From the NCBI GenBank assembly GCA_009784425.1, contig WRBR01000005.1, positions 1-45,701 on the forward strand: DNA of 45,701 nt. The letters run 5' to 3'. The stretch comes from Coriobacteriia bacterium (GTDB lineage Bacteria > Actinomycetota > Coriobacteriia > Coriobacteriales > UBA8131). How positions within the stretch are numbered: the stretch's first letter is position 1; the number at the start of each line of letters is the position of its first letter. A model generated the notes under the pieces. The model was not told the DNA's origin and searched no databases. It saw only the letters and a list, made by a program, of their open reading frames with translations. Shown here one piece after another: positions 18,499 to 28,267 of the stretch. The position numbers and the translations under genes are program-made.

Positions 18499-19602
18499 AT
18501 GAATCACACTGGCAGGTTAGGGCAGAAAGGTAGGCTCAATACACAGTTGAGGCTTGCCTTGGTAGTTTTACTGACTATCTCCCTCCTTATTCCCATTAAC
18601 ATGCAGGCCGCCTATGGCACCCCTACTTCTGCAGAAGTACAGGCGCAGGCTGATGAGGTCAGCGCCAGACTTGCAGCCTCAGAAGCTGAGATGGTCATCA
18701 TACGTGCTGACTATTGGCTGGCAGTTGAGGCTCATGATCAGGCTCTTGCCGGAATGACAGAAGCTCAGGGACGCATTGATGCTGCCCAGCTGATAATTCA
18801 AGAGACCCAGGAGCGCCTGGGTGCTCGCGCCAATCAAATGTATCGCCAGGGACCCCTCTCCTTCTTGGAGGTAATCTTTGGGGCTTCAAGCTTTGAGGAG
18901 TTCACCAGCACCTGGGATCTCATCAATATGATCAACCAAGAAAACGCCAACCTGATTCAAGCCAATAAAGATGCCCGCACAGAAGCCCAGGATGCACACG
19001 ATGAATTCTCTGCTCAAGAGAAAATTGCCGCTGATAGGCAGGCAGAAGCCGCGGCTATTCAGGCAAGGGCCTTGGAGATTATTGAGCAGCAACAGGCAGA
19101 GCTTGCTGGCCTCACTGCCGAGGTAGCAGCGCTTGTACAGCAAGAAGAAGCAGCGCGTCTGGCAGCAGAGGAGGCTGCCGCCAGAGCGGCAGTAGCTACT
19201 CCCGGCCCTGGTGTCAGTAACCCCCCACCCGGCTTTACTGCCCCACCGCCACCATCCGGCGGCTACGGTGACGTGGTATCTGCAGCGGCCAGTCGTTTGG
19301 GTTGCCCCTACGTTTATGGCGCTGCTGGCCCGGATGCTTTTGACTGCTCCGGCTTAACCTCGTGGAGTTATATGCAGGCAGGACGTGGCTACATTGGACG
19401 CACCGACAGCTCCCAGTATGCCAACGCCCATGCTCGCTGGCCTTATTCCAGCGGCGGCGCAGCCCCTGGCGACGTATTGTGGTGGCCGGGTCATGTGGCA
19501 ATCTACGCCGGAGGAGGGTCGTACATTCACGCCCCCTTGCCCGGACAGGTTGTCTGCTATTCATCCTGGAACATCGGAAGCGCAGTAGTCCTGCGTTTCT
19601 AA
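18499..19602 (+). CDS. Secreted NlpC/P60 peptidoglycan hydrolase, tandem paralogue of the preceding gene
   Basis: Same architecture; VVSAAASRLGCPYVYGAAGPDAFDCSGLTSWSY, GHVAIYAGGGSYIHAPLPGQVV. Confidence 0.9.
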   Translation: MNHTGRLGQKGRLNTQLRLALVVLLTISLLIPINMQAAYGTPTSAEVQAQADEVSARLAASEAEMVIIRADYWLAVEAHDQALAGMTEAQGRIDAAQLIIQETQERLGARANQMYRQGPLSFLEVIFGASSFEEFTSTWDLINMINQENANLIQANKDARTEAQDAHDEFSAQEKIAADRQAEAAAIQARALEIIEQQQAELAGLTAEVAALVQQEEAARLAAEEAAARAAVATPGPGVSNPPPGFTAPPPPSGGYGDVVSAAASRLGCPYVYGAAGPDAFDCSGLTSWSYMQAGRGYIGRTDSSQYANAHARWPYSSGGAAPGDVLWWPGHVAIYAGGGSYIHAPLPGQVVCYSSWNIGSAVVLRF

Positions 19603-19624
19603 CAATCTCAAACAACGTAGTTTT

Positions 19625-19652
19625 GGGCCTGCCGTGAGAGCGGGCCCTTTTG
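19625..19652 (+). terminator. Rho-independent terminator-like hairpin after the second NlpC/P60 gene
   Basis: GGGCCTGCCGTGAGAGCGGGCCC followed by TTTTGTT. Confidence 0.6.
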
Positions 19653-19675
19653 TTATTGTGAGCCTTTTGTCACCG

Positions 19676-19734
19676 GGGGACTCAACCCGCAATCCTACAA
19701 GCTCGTAAAGATTGCGGCTTGGAAGCCGCAACGA
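19676..19734. repeat. GATTGCGG-type palindromic repeat (copy 1)
   Basis: ACCCGCAATCCTACAAGCTCGTAAAGATTGCGGCTTGGAAGCCGCAACGAC; CCGCAATC/GATTGCGG and GCGGCTT/AAGCCGC stems. Similar to the reverse complement of 32434-32502. Confidence 0.65.
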
Positions 19735-19796
19735 CAAACATGAGAGTGTTATAATCCCTAACGTAGGTAACAATTCAAGATTCTAAGGAGCAGAGC

Positions 19797-20351
19797 ATGG
19801 ATTTTGCATCATCTAAGACTAAAGAGAATTTAGCAACTGCCTTTGCGGGAGAGTCCCAAGCAACAAACAAATACGCATACTTTGCCAAGCAGGCACGCAA
19901 TGAGGGGTATCAGCAGATTGGCGCAATCTTTGACGAGACCTCAGGAAACGAGCGTCAGCACGCCAAGATGTGGTTCAGGGCTCTTTGCAATGACGGAAAC
20001 GCCAGGGGCGCAGTGCCTAACACGCTCGCCAATCTTGCCGCTGCAGCTGCCGGCGAAAACGAAGAGTGGACTCAGATGTACAAGGAGTTTGCCCAAACCG
20101 CCCGCGAAGAGGGCTTTGATGAGCTTGCCGTGCTGTTTGAGCATGTGGGCGAGGTAGAGAGGCATCACGAAGAGCGCTATCTCAAAATCCTCGAGCATAT
20201 TGAAAAGGGCACAACCTTCAAGAGTGAGAGCGAAGTAGCCTGGAAGTGCCTTGAGTGTGGATTTATCCACTTTGGCACCGAGGCACCGGATCTGTGCCCG
20301 GCCTGCGCACACCCCAAAGCTTACTACGAGCTTAGGTGTGAGAACTACTAA
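19797..20351 (+). CDS. rbr: Rubrerythrin
   Basis: Ferritin-like [20 protein letters not shown], ExxRH motifs, C-terminal rubredoxin-like [31 protein letters not shown]. Confidence 0.95.
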   Translation: MDFASSKTKENLATAFAGESQATNKYAYFAKQARNEGYQQIGAIFDETSGNERQHAKMWFRALCNDGNARGAVPNTLANLAAAAAGENEEWTQMYKEFAQTAREEGFDELAVLFEHVGEVERHHEERYLKILEHIEKGTTFKSESEVAWKCLECGFIHFGTEAPDLCPACAHPKAYYELRCENY

Positions 20352-20381
20352 ACCCTGGGAGCATCTGACCAAGTTATCACC

Positions 20382-21197
20382 TTGACCGCTCCTATCCATA
20401 CCATAAGATTCCTCGGCACTGCCGCTTTTTGCGGCGTGCCGAGTTTCTATTGCGGTTGCAAGGCCTGCGAGGAGGCGCTGCAAAACCCCGCTGCACGGCG
20501 AACCAGTGCGGCGCTGCTCATCAGAGGCCCACAAAACACGCTAATAGACGCAGGCCCGGACCTGCGTATGCAGCTCTCTCTTGCCGGAGCAAAAGACGTA
20601 AACCAGGTGCTCTTGACCCATCAGCACTTTGATCACATAGGCGGCATTCCCCATTTGGAGTTTTACTCTCGCATAAAAACCACTCAGCCAGTTAAGATTT
20701 ATGCGGGAGGCCTCACTCTGGCAACCATTGCCCGGCAGTTTCCTTTCATGCAAGATGTGCTGGAGCCGCATGAACTTTTTGCCTGGCAGCCGGTGAAATT
20801 TGACGGGGTGCGCTATACTCCTTTGCCCGCCACGCACGGCACAGAGACCTTTGGCTTTCTCATAGAAAAGACCGGCGAGAGCGCACTGGGCAACAAGCGC
20901 ATTGCCTACTTCCCAGACACGGGGCCACTTTCTACTGAAACGGCTGATGCGCTCAAAGGAGTGGACGTACTCATCATCGATTCAAGCTTCCACGGCAAGA
21001 ACCGCAAGCCCGAGGGACATCTCAACATTGACGAAGCTATCGAGCAGGCTGAGCTTCTGGGAGCCAAAAAGACTTTTCTCACCCACTTCACCATGCACTA
21101 CGACGAGCCAATAACTGCCTATGAACTACAAGAGCTGCTAGCTCCCTACCAGGGAAAAATCCTTGCAGCAAACGACGGCCTAGAAATCCCACTGTGA
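20382..21197 (+). CDS. MBL-fold metallohydrolase (PhnP-like)
   Basis: IRFLGTAAFCGVPSFYCGCKACEEA, DAGPDLRMQL, LLTHQHFDHIGGIPHLE, TFLTHFTMHYDE; TTG start. Confidence 0.85.
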   Translation: MTAPIHTIRFLGTAAFCGVPSFYCGCKACEEALQNPAARRTSAALLIRGPQNTLIDAGPDLRMQLSLAGAKDVNQVLLTHQHFDHIGGIPHLEFYSRIKTTQPVKIYAGGLTLATIARQFPFMQDVLEPHELFAWQPVKFDGVRYTPLPATHGTETFGFLIEKTGESALGNKRIAYFPDTGPLSTETADALKGVDVLIIDSSFHGKNRKPEGHLNIDEAIEQAELLGAKKTFLTHFTMHYDEPITAYELQELLAPYQGKILAANDGLEIPL

Positions 21198-21357
21198 GTC
21201 ACTGGGGACGGGGCTGGAACAGGGGGACGGGGTTAGTGTTCCAATTTGACCAAGGTCAAATTGGAACACTAACCCCGTCCCCCTGTTCCAGCCCCATCTC
21301 TCTGTCACCCAAACGCCACGTCCCCTTGTCACTTTCCCCGTCCCCAGTGAGTCACAG
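21192..21357. repeat. Nested GGGGAC-family palindrome: 22-bp outer inverted repeats around a 38-bp perfect stem
   Basis: Outer CTGTGAGTCACTGGGGACGGGG (21192-21213) / CCCCGTCCCCAGTGAGTCACAG (21336-21357). Inner stem 21214-21251 / 21254-21291 is a perfect 38-bp match with a 2-nt AA gap. Confidence 0.95.
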
Positions 21358-21444
21358 TTTGCCGTGACGTGGTACAATCATTACAGAGAGTAAAAATTCT
21401 TTAGGATTCATTAGTTTTAATAAGAAACTGGAAATGGAGGAACT

Positions 21445-21939
21445 ATGGCCAAGGGGAGACTGACTGCACTCTTAATAGGAGGTGTCATCGGTGCTGGAGT
21501 TGCACTGCTGCTTGCTCCACGCAGTGGCAAGGAAACAAGGGCATTTCTCGCCGACAAAGCTGAGGAAATGTGGGGAGAGGGAGCTGACTTCTATTCCCAG
21601 AATTTTGAGAGAGTCAAGGCAGAAGCTGCCAACGTGCAAAGAACAGCAGTCCAGGCCAACGAAGAGCTGAGAGCTAAGATTGAGAATGCTCGTAGCGCTA
21701 TCGCTGATCAAATAGCAAAGAATGCTCAAAGTGCACGCGAGGCTATCAACGCTCAGATACCTCTTGGCGCTGACAAAATCACTCAGGAGGCAGACGTTGT
21801 GAAGGGTCAGATTGACGAGGCCGCAGATCAGATTAAGAGTGCCGCCGCAAATCTGGCTTCTCAGGATGCTGCCGCAGTTGAAGAAGCTGCTGACGCGGTA
21901 AAGCAACCAATGGTCAATCCTGACGCGCAAAATAACTAA
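21445..21939 (+). CDS. YtxH domain-containing protein
   Basis: LTALLIGGVIGAGVALLLAPRSGKETRAFLADKAEEM is a YtxH-type N-terminus followed by an Ala-rich amphipathic helix. Confidence 0.8.
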   Translation: MAKGRLTALLIGGVIGAGVALLLAPRSGKETRAFLADKAEEMWGEGADFYSQNFERVKAEAANVQRTAVQANEELRAKIENARSAIADQIAKNAQSAREAINAQIPLGADKITQEADVVKGQIDEAADQIKSAAANLASQDAAAVEEAADAVKQPMVNPDAQNN

Positions 21940-21963
21940 TAAACTGTCTGTGTCGATGGTTTT

Positions 21964-23238
21964 ATGTTAGACGCACGGTTCACCAGAGAACATATCAACA
22001 TCGTAGAAGAGGCTCTGCTATCCCGTAATCATCCGTGGGATAGCAGTGCTTTTCTTACTGCGGACGCGCGCCGTCGCGAGCTGATAGCTGAGTCAGAAGC
22101 GCTCAAAGCTAAGCGCAACACAAGCTCTAAGCACATTGGCGAGCTGATGAAAGCCGAGAAAAAAGAAGAGGCCGCCCTTGCCAGAGAAGAGGTGCGCCTC
22201 TGGGGAGAGCAGATAAGCGCCCTTGACGAGGAACTTGCAGCCGTTGAGGAAAGCCTTAATACCGAGCTGCTCTGGCTTCCAAATTTACCGTCTGACTCCA
22301 CCCCAAAAGGTGCTGGCGAAGAAGACAATGTGGAGGTGCGCAGCTGGGGCACGCCACGCCAGTTTGATTTTGAACCCAAGGCCCACTGGGATTTGGGCAC
22401 CGAGCTTGGCATCATAGACTTTGAGCGAGCGGTTAAGCTGGCAAAGTCGCGCTTTGTGCTGCTCGGGGGGCTCGGCGCCAGCCTTGAGCGCGCGCTCATC
22501 AATTTCATGGCCGACACACATATCTCCCGTGGATATAAGGAGTGGTGGGGCCCGGTGCTCGCCAATAGCGAAACACTCACCGGTACCGGTAACTTGCCCA
22601 AGTTTGAAGAGGATCTCTTTAAAACCACCGAGGGGCTCTATCTCATACCTACGGCCGAGGTCATGCTTACGAATATCCACCGCGATGAGATCTTGGATGC
22701 GGCAGACCTGCCGCTAAGGTACTGCGCGTTTACCGCCTGCTTTAGAGAAGAAGCCGGCAGCGCGGGGCGCGACACCCGAGGGCTCATCAGGGTGCACCAG
22801 TTTGACAAAGTGGAGATGGTAAAGTTTGCACACCCGGATGACTCTCTTGCCCAGCTTGAATCTATGGTGGCTGATGCGGAGAACATCCTGCAACTCCTGG
22901 AGCTGCCCTACCGGGTCATAGAGCTCTGTACGGGCGACCTGGGATTTGCCTCGGCTAAGACCTATGATTTAGAGGTCTGGCTTCCTTCTTACGAAGACTA
23001 TAAGGAGATATCCTCCTGTTCTAACTGTGGGGATTTTCAGGCTCGTAGGGCCAATATCCGCCTGCGTGATGAGGCGGCCGGCGGCAAGCCGCAGTTCCTC
23101 CACACTTTAAACGGAAGCGGTGTGGCCGTGGGCAGAACTATGGCTGCCATTCTAGAGAATAACCAACGCGCAGATGGCTCTGTGGCCATCCCCAAGGTGC
23201 TGCAGCCCTATCTGCGTGGCATTGAGGAAATCAGATGA
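21964..23238 (+). CDS. serS: Serine--tRNA ligase
   Basis: N-terminal coiled-coil arm, [96 protein letters not shown]. Confidence 0.98.
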   Translation: MLDARFTREHINIVEEALLSRNHPWDSSAFLTADARRRELIAESEALKAKRNTSSKHIGELMKAEKKEEAALAREEVRLWGEQISALDEELAAVEESLNTELLWLPNLPSDSTPKGAGEEDNVEVRSWGTPRQFDFEPKAHWDLGTELGIIDFERAVKLAKSRFVLLGGLGASLERALINFMADTHISRGYKEWWGPVLANSETLTGTGNLPKFEEDLFKTTEGLYLIPTAEVMLTNIHRDEILDAADLPLRYCAFTACFREEAGSAGRDTRGLIRVHQFDKVEMVKFAHPDDSLAQLESMVADAENILQLLELPYRVIELCTGDLGFASAKTYDLEVWLPSYEDYKEISSCSNCGDFQARRANIRLRDEAAGGKPQFLHTLNGSGVAVGRTMAAILENNQRADGSVAIPKVLQPYLRGIEEIR

Positions 23239-24605
23239 AAATAACCCCTCGCGAGGTGAGAGAGACCCTCGCAATGGTCTCCGAGCAGCACCTCGATATC
23301 CGCACCATAACTCTCGGTTTGTCGATTCGTGACTGCGCACACGCCGATATCAAGATATGCTCCCGGCTCATCTATGAGCGCCTCACCCGCGCTGCGGAAA
23401 ACCTTGTGCCGGTTGCTGAGCAGATTGCGCGTGACTACGGCATTCCTATTGTCAACAAACGCCTGTCGGTTACTCCGGTGGCAGAGGTTTGCGCAGCTGC
23501 TGCTGGCTCAGCCGAGGACTTTGTTCCCATTGCTGAGGCTCTTGACAAGGCTGCCTCTGAAGTGGGAGTAGATTTTGTGGGCGGCTTTTCTGCCCTGGTA
23601 CAAAAAGGCATCAGCGCAACGGATGCCAAGCTCATTGCCTCAATTCCGCGCGCGCTGGCGAGCACGGAGCGGGTTTGCTCAAGTGTAAACGTGGGCACCA
23701 CACGCGCAGGCATCAACATGGATGCGGTGTTGCTGATGGCTCAGACCATGCTGAAAACTGCTCATCTCACAGCCGCAGACAACTCCATTGGCTGTGCCAA
23801 GCTGGTGATTTTTGCCAACGCCGTGGAGGATAATCCCTTTATGGCAGGCTCCTTTCATGGATCGGGTGAGCCGGAGGCGGTAGTTAACGTGGGAGTTTCC
23901 GGTCCGGGCGTAGTACGCGCCGTTCTCGAAGACATGCCCGCCGATGCCAACCTTACACAGGTAGCCGAGAAGATTAAAGCGACTACCTTCAAAATCACCC
24001 GCGCCGGTGAGTTGGTGGCTCGCGAAGCCTCCAAGCGCCTCGGCGTGGCTATGGGTATCTTGGACCTCTCCCTTGCCCCCACCCCCGCCGAGGGCGACTC
24101 GGTTGCCCAGATTATAGAAGCCATTGGCGTGGGCAAATGTGGCGGTCCGGGAACCACGGCAGCCCTTGCCCTCTTGAATGATGCAGTCAAGAAGGGCGGC
24201 GTCATGGCGTCCTCTTCTGTGGGCGGCTTGTCCGGTGCCTTCATCCCCGTGAGTGAAGATGCCGGCATGATTAGCTCGGTTGAAATGGGCGCACTCACGC
24301 TTGATAAGCTTGAGGCAATGACCAGCGTGTGCAGCGTGGGGCTCGACATGATAGTAATCCCCGGCGACACCAGCGCCGAAACCATCTTTGGCATCATCGC
24401 CGACGAAATGGCTATTGGGGTCATCAACAATAAAACCACCGCCGTGCGCCTGGTGCCTGCCATAGGCAAAAAAGTAGGGGAGTTTGTGGAGTTTGGCGGC
24501 CTGCTTGGAGCCGCGCCCGTCATGGAAGTAAACCCCTTTGCCGGAGAAGTCTTTGCCAACAGAGGCGGCCGCTTCCCCGCCCCACTCAGCAGCCTACGCA
24601 ACTGA
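23235..24605 (+). CDS. PFL (DUF711/UPF0210) family protein
   Basis: [89 protein letters not shown]. Confidence 0.93.
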   Translation: MKITPREVRETLAMVSEQHLDIRTITLGLSIRDCAHADIKICSRLIYERLTRAAENLVPVAEQIARDYGIPIVNKRLSVTPVAEVCAAAAGSAEDFVPIAEALDKAASEVGVDFVGGFSALVQKGISATDAKLIASIPRALASTERVCSSVNVGTTRAGINMDAVLLMAQTMLKTAHLTAADNSIGCAKLVIFANAVEDNPFMAGSFHGSGEPEAVVNVGVSGPGVVRAVLEDMPADANLTQVAEKIKATTFKITRAGELVAREASKRLGVAMGILDLSLAPTPAEGDSVAQIIEAIGVGKCGGPGTTAALALLNDAVKKGGVMASSSVGGLSGAFIPVSEDAGMISSVEMGALTLDKLEAMTSVCSVGLDMIVIPGDTSAETIFGIIADEMAIGVINNKTTAVRLVPAIGKKVGEFVEFGGLLGAAPVMEVNPFAGEVFANRGGRFPAPLSSLRN

Positions 24606-24652
24606 CTCATTGGGGACGGTTCGTCTGACTTAGAACGAACCGTCCCCTTGAC
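24603..24652. repeat. GGGGAC-family hairpin between convergent genes
   Basis: GGGGACGGTTCGT (24612-24624) / ACGAACCGTCCCC (24635-24647), perfect 13-bp stem, preceded by TGACTCATT whose TGA is the upstream gene's stop codon. Confidence 0.9.
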
Positions 24653-24655
24653 ACG

Positions 24656-26749
24656 CTAACTGTTCTTGATGAGCTTGGTTAGTAGCTCGGCAAACTCCAC
24701 GCGATACGGACAGCTGGTAGCGGCAGCTTGCTCAGCAATCTTCACGAGCTGCAGAGCTTCTTTGAGGGTTGAGCTGCCAATGTAAGCGCTTTGAGAAAGT
24801 ATGAGACCTGCCTCAATTACTCCTGAGATGAAGACCCAGTCTTTGTCGGGGTCATCGGTGTACACGCTGTCGTCAACAACAAACTGGATACCCTTTGAGA
24901 CAGGCTCACCGGGAACCTTGTACCTGAGCGACACAGTGCACCACTGATTTACATCAAGCGCGTCCGAGCTGTCTGCTTCAAGGATAGCTTCGTCATCGTC
25001 GAGCCCTTCAAGCTCTTCTTCAGAAGCGGCTTCTTCTACAGCGTCATTCTCTACAACGTCTTCCTCTGTGGTCTCGTCTTCGAGAGCTGTATCCTCTAGA
25101 GCGTTTTCTTCAATTACCCCGTCTTCAACGATCTCGTCTTCAATAATCTCATCTTCTACAACATCCTCTTCAGTGCCCTCTTCCTCAGTGGCTTCAGGCT
25201 TTTCCTTCATGATAATCTCATAGGCAACAATCATCTGGTGGCCTGCGCCCATCTCGGCGGCATCCTTGGTGTCATCAAGAAAATCCTCGTCATTCAGGCG
25301 GCGGTTATCATAGCCAATGAGGCGATAGCTCTCAATGACATCAGGGTTAAACTCAACTTGCAGCTTGACGTCGTCGGCCACGCTCACCATGTTGGCCATT
25401 AGGTCAGTGCCCAGCACCTTTTTGGCCTCATCCAAGGAATCTATGTAGAAGTAATTGCCGTTGCCGTGATGTGCCAGGGTCTCCATCTTGTCGTCTTTGT
25501 AGTTTCCGGCACCAAAGCCGAGAACGGAGAGATACACACCGGTATGCCTCTTATAGGTCACGAGGTCGTGCAGGTCATCAACAGAGGTGACGCCCACGTT
25601 CATATCGCCATCTGAGGCCAGGATGATGCGGTTGTTGCCGCCTTCCTGAAAGTGCTCCTCGGCAAGTGCGTACGCCCTGAGAATCCCGTCACTGCCGTTG
25701 GTGCCGCCGTTGGTGTTGAGACCGTTGATGGCATCTTTGATACGCTGCGTTTCGCTTCCATTAACTCCGGAGAGCACGGTGTCCACACCATTGGCGTAGG
25801 TGACAATAGAGATTGTGTCGTGCTCTGTGAGCTGGTCAGCCAAAAAGCAGAAAGCCGGCTTGAGCAGCTCCATCTTGTTGGGCGCGCTCATTGAACCTGA
25901 TACATCAATGAGAAACACCAGATTGGAGCCCAGGTAGCCATCTCGCAAGCCCTGCGCCTGAAGGCCAAGAATCATAAGGCGCGAGTCAGGGTTCCAGGGG
26001 CAATCGGCAACCTGAGCGTTAAGTGCAAAGGGTTTGCCCTCCTCGGGCATAATGAAGTCATAGTTAAAGTAATTGAGCATCTCCTCTATACGCACGGCGC
26101 CGGCGGGAATCTGGCTCAAAACTCCCCCTTCATTGATGATGCGGCGCAGATTGCTATAGCTTGCCGTGTCCACATCAGCAGAAAAAGTTGAAAGCGGATT
26201 GGTAGCCGTGTCAAAAAAGCCCTGCTCATCTGGCTTGGCGTACTCCTCATTATTGAGGGCTCCTTCTGCATAGCCGTAATCAACACCGGGTGCAACATCA
26301 GCGGTTGACTGATAAGGGGAGCCCAAGGGAACTTCGGCCTCTACAATGGTCAATGCAGCTGGTGGAGGGGTGTGCTCAACAATATACTCCTCTAGAGGCT
26401 CTAGCTCAACAAAAACCACATCGCCATTCTCGTCAATGTATATCTCATACTCAGGCTCAGGCGCAGGTTCAGGCTCAGGCTCAGGAAGGAGCACTGAAGG
26501 GATTTGCGGGGCGTCTGGCTCCGGTGGCAGTTCCTGATCAGGAAGATCCGTCCCCGGCAACGAGACAAAGCGACTTTCTCCTGTAGGAGTAGGCACCGTT
26601 GGATCAGTGGTGAATGCAGCGCCACAGCCAGTGGTTGTAAACGCCAGCACCCCTGCGAGGACAACGATAAAAAATCTTTGGGTAAGCTTTCTGCCAGAAG
26701 TGCTCCCCGGGCACCTGGCGGTTTTAATTCGTAGACCTAATGTTTTCAT
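24656..26749 (-). CDS. vWA-domain lipoprotein (YfbK-like: vWF N-terminal, VWA and C-terminal DUF3520-like regions) with internal acidic low-complexity insert
   Basis: Lipobox-like TTGC, NPLSTFSADVDTASYSNLRRIINEG, LVFLIDVSGSMSAPNKMELLK (MIDAS DxSGS), acidic run TEEEGTEEDVVEDEIIEDEIVEDG.... Confidence 0.9.
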   Translation of the reverse strand: MKTLGLRIKTARCPGSTSGRKLTQRFFIVVLAGVLAFTTTGCGAAFTTDPTVPTPTGESRFVSLPGTDLPDQELPPEPDAPQIPSVLLPEPEPEPAPEPEYEIYIDENGDVVFVELEPLEEYIVEHTPPPAALTIVEAEVPLGSPYQSTADVAPGVDYGYAEGALNNEEYAKPDEQGFFDTATNPLSTFSADVDTASYSNLRRIINEGGVLSQIPAGAVRIEEMLNYFNYDFIMPEEGKPFALNAQVADCPWNPDSRLMILGLQAQGLRDGYLGSNLVFLIDVSGSMSAPNKMELLKPAFCFLADQLTEHDTISIVTYANGVDTVLSGVNGSETQRIKDAINGLNTNGGTNGSDGILRAYALAEEHFQEGGNNRIILASDGDMNVGVTSVDDLHDLVTYKRHTGVYLSVLGFGAGNYKDDKMETLAHHGNGNYFYIDSLDEAKKVLGTDLMANMVSVADDVKLQVEFNPDVIESYRLIGYDNRRLNDEDFLDDTKDAAEMGAGHQMIVAYEIIMKEKPEATEEEGTEEDVVEDEIIEDEIVEDGVIEENALEDTALEDETTEEDVVENDAVEEAASEEELEGLDDDEAILEADSSDALDVNQWCTVSLRYKVPGEPVSKGIQFVVDDSVYTDDPDKDWVFISGVIEAGLILSQSAYIGSSTLKEALQLVKIAEQAAATSCPYRVEFAELLTKLIKNS

Positions 26750-26807
26750 GGTTCCTCCTGTTCGTGTAATTACTACTAATACGAACAGGAGGGAGCAAGT
26801 GTCGGAA

Positions 26808-27536
26808 TTATTTTTGCTGTGTTCTCCGCCAGGAGAGAACTGCCCTTATGGTTATAAAGATCGCCGCAAGTAATGCCAAGGCAGAAAGCGTCAGGGCTAC
26901 ATAGTCTACAGGCGAAGGCCAGGGATCTGGTATCACCATAGGGGGTATTTCAGCTTCAACAGTGATGGGAGGCGCATAGTTAGGGGCTTCAGCCATCTCC
27001 ACCTCTACCGCTTCCTCAACAACAACAGATAATGGTGGAACAGAGCCTGGCGTGCTTTCTGGAGCTACCATTGCGGGGTCATCGGCGGGGTTGAGCGGCA
27101 CAGGCGTTTCTGCTGTGTCGCCGGGAGCGGTGTCTTCGGGCTGCTGGTTGTTCGGCTGTTCGTTACCCGGCTGCTCGCCTTCTGTTTCAAGCGAAGACTC
27201 GGAGCCCTCCTCCGTTACTTCTAAAGTAAAGTCGTTTGAGTCCTCGGAGTAAGAGGGGGGAGCGGTGCTCTCCTCAAAAGCAGTCACAATTTCTGGCAGT
27301 GTCGGAGGTATAAGAGCGGCAAAGAGCAAGCAGGCCGCTATGGGCAGGGCATACCTTAACAGTGAGAACTGTCCTCTGGGGGAGCGTCGCGGCTGCGTCT
27401 GGGGCTGCTCTTCAGGCTGTGCTTCTGCGCCAACGCCGGCCTCATGGGCTTGGAGGATGTTCTGCAGCATGCGCTCGCGCGCTGCCTCATCCGGACCCAT
27501 GTGGTCAAATGCGTCTCTGAGCTTGTGCTCACTCAT
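26808..27536 (-). CDS. Single-pass membrane protein, probable anti-sigma-like partner of the adjacent ECF sigma factor
   Basis: Start overlaps the sigma factor end; short N-terminal cytosolic part MSEHKLRDAFDHMGPDEAARERMLQNIL, TM YALPIAACLLFAALI, Pro/Glu-rich extracytoplasmic region, second hydrophobic segment near the C-terminus. Confidence 0.55.
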   Translation of the reverse strand: MSEHKLRDAFDHMGPDEAARERMLQNILQAHEAGVGAEAQPEEQPQTQPRRSPRGQFSLLRYALPIAACLLFAALIPPTLPEIVTAFEESTAPPSYSEDSNDFTLEVTEEGSESSLETEGEQPGNEQPNNQQPEDTAPGDTAETPVPLNPADDPAMVAPESTPGSVPPLSVVVEEAVEVEMAEAPNYAPPITVEAEIPPMVIPDPWPSPVDYVALTLSALALLAAIFITIRAVLSWRRTQQK

Positions 27537-28032
27537 CAAAGTCACCGCCTAGTTTTTCCCTCAGCACTTTTCGTGCGTCACTTAAATAGTTCCTGATTGT
27601 AGAGTGTGGCTTATCCAGTAACTCTGCAATCTCTGAGGCGTTGTAGCCCTCGTAGTAATACAGATAAATACAGCTGCGAAGGTTATCCGGGAGGGCCATA
27701 ACAAGGGCAAGCGTGCTGTCGTAGGAATCTTCCGGGCTGGCATCGGGGGCAATGGGCTCCGGGATACTTTCCATGTCAAGGCGCTTGTTCCAACTGCTCT
27801 TCAAAAGATCCTTGCAGCGGTTTATCGCAACGCGGATAAGCCAGGCCTTCTCATGCTCAACGCTTTGAAACTCCGGTGTTTTGGCCAGCACCTTGAGAAA
27901 GATGTCCTGCGTGGCGTCTTCCGTATCCGCCGTGTTGCGCAGATGCGTGCGACACACACGATACACCGTGTCAACATGCCGCTCATAAAAAGCAGCAAAC
28001 CACACGCTATCCTTTTCGCCAAGCGTTGCCAA
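27529..28032 (-). CDS. ECF-type RNA polymerase sigma factor
   Basis: FYERHVDTVYRVCRTHLRNTADTEDATQDIFLKVLAKTPEF (region 2), LPDNLRSCIYLYYYEGYNASEIAELLDKPHSTIRNYLSDARKVLREKL (region 4). Confidence 0.93.
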   Translation of the reverse strand: MATLGEKDSVWFAAFYERHVDTVYRVCRTHLRNTADTEDATQDIFLKVLAKTPEFQSVEHEKAWLIRVAINRCKDLLKSSWNKRLDMESIPEPIAPDASPEDSYDSTLALVMALPDNLRSCIYLYYYEGYNASEIAELLDKPHSTIRNYLSDARKVLREKLGGDFDE

Positions 28033-28108
28033 TTACGCTTCCTATCAATAATACGATTCAATACTGCCAAGTGTCGGAGCTAAGAGTATAACCAATCCGG
28101 CGGTGTGT

Positions 28109-28147
28109 CAGCTGGGGACAGTGAAACTGACTCACTGTCCCCAGCTG
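28109..28147. repeat. GGGGAC-family hairpin
   Basis: CAGCTGGGGACAGTG (28109-28123) / CACTGTCCCCAGCTG (28133-28147), perfect 15-bp stem, immediately 3' of the permease remnant on the minus strand. Confidence 0.9.
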
Positions 28148-28149
28148 GA

Positions 28150-28266
28150 CTACTCGGTTCGCAGGGCAACTACGGGGTCTTTTTTGGCGGCGAGGCGTGC
28201 GGGGATGAAGCCGGCAATTAGATTGAGGCCTACGCTGATGGCGATGAGGATGAGGCTGTACTGCAT
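28150..28266 (-). pseudogene. C-terminal remnant of an FtsX/MacB-type ABC transporter permease
   Basis: Minus-strand MQYSLILIAISVGLNLIAGFIPARLAAKKDPVVALRTE* matches the canonical end of MacB/FtsX permeases (GLIPARxAAxxDPVxALRxE). The frame upstream runs antisense into the response regulator. Confidence 0.75.
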
Positions 28267-28267
28267 C

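Noticed and set aside
21358-21963. T-box leader upstream of serS
   Set aside because: The sequence before serS is occupied by the YtxH gene and only 24 nt separate them; no T-box motif or specifier structure was seen.
28103-28267. N-terminal part of the 260-aa plus-strand ORF at 28103
   Set aside because: It reads through a GGGGAC hairpin and antisense to the permease remnant, with no response-regulator similarity before 28268, so it is unlikely to be real coding sequence.
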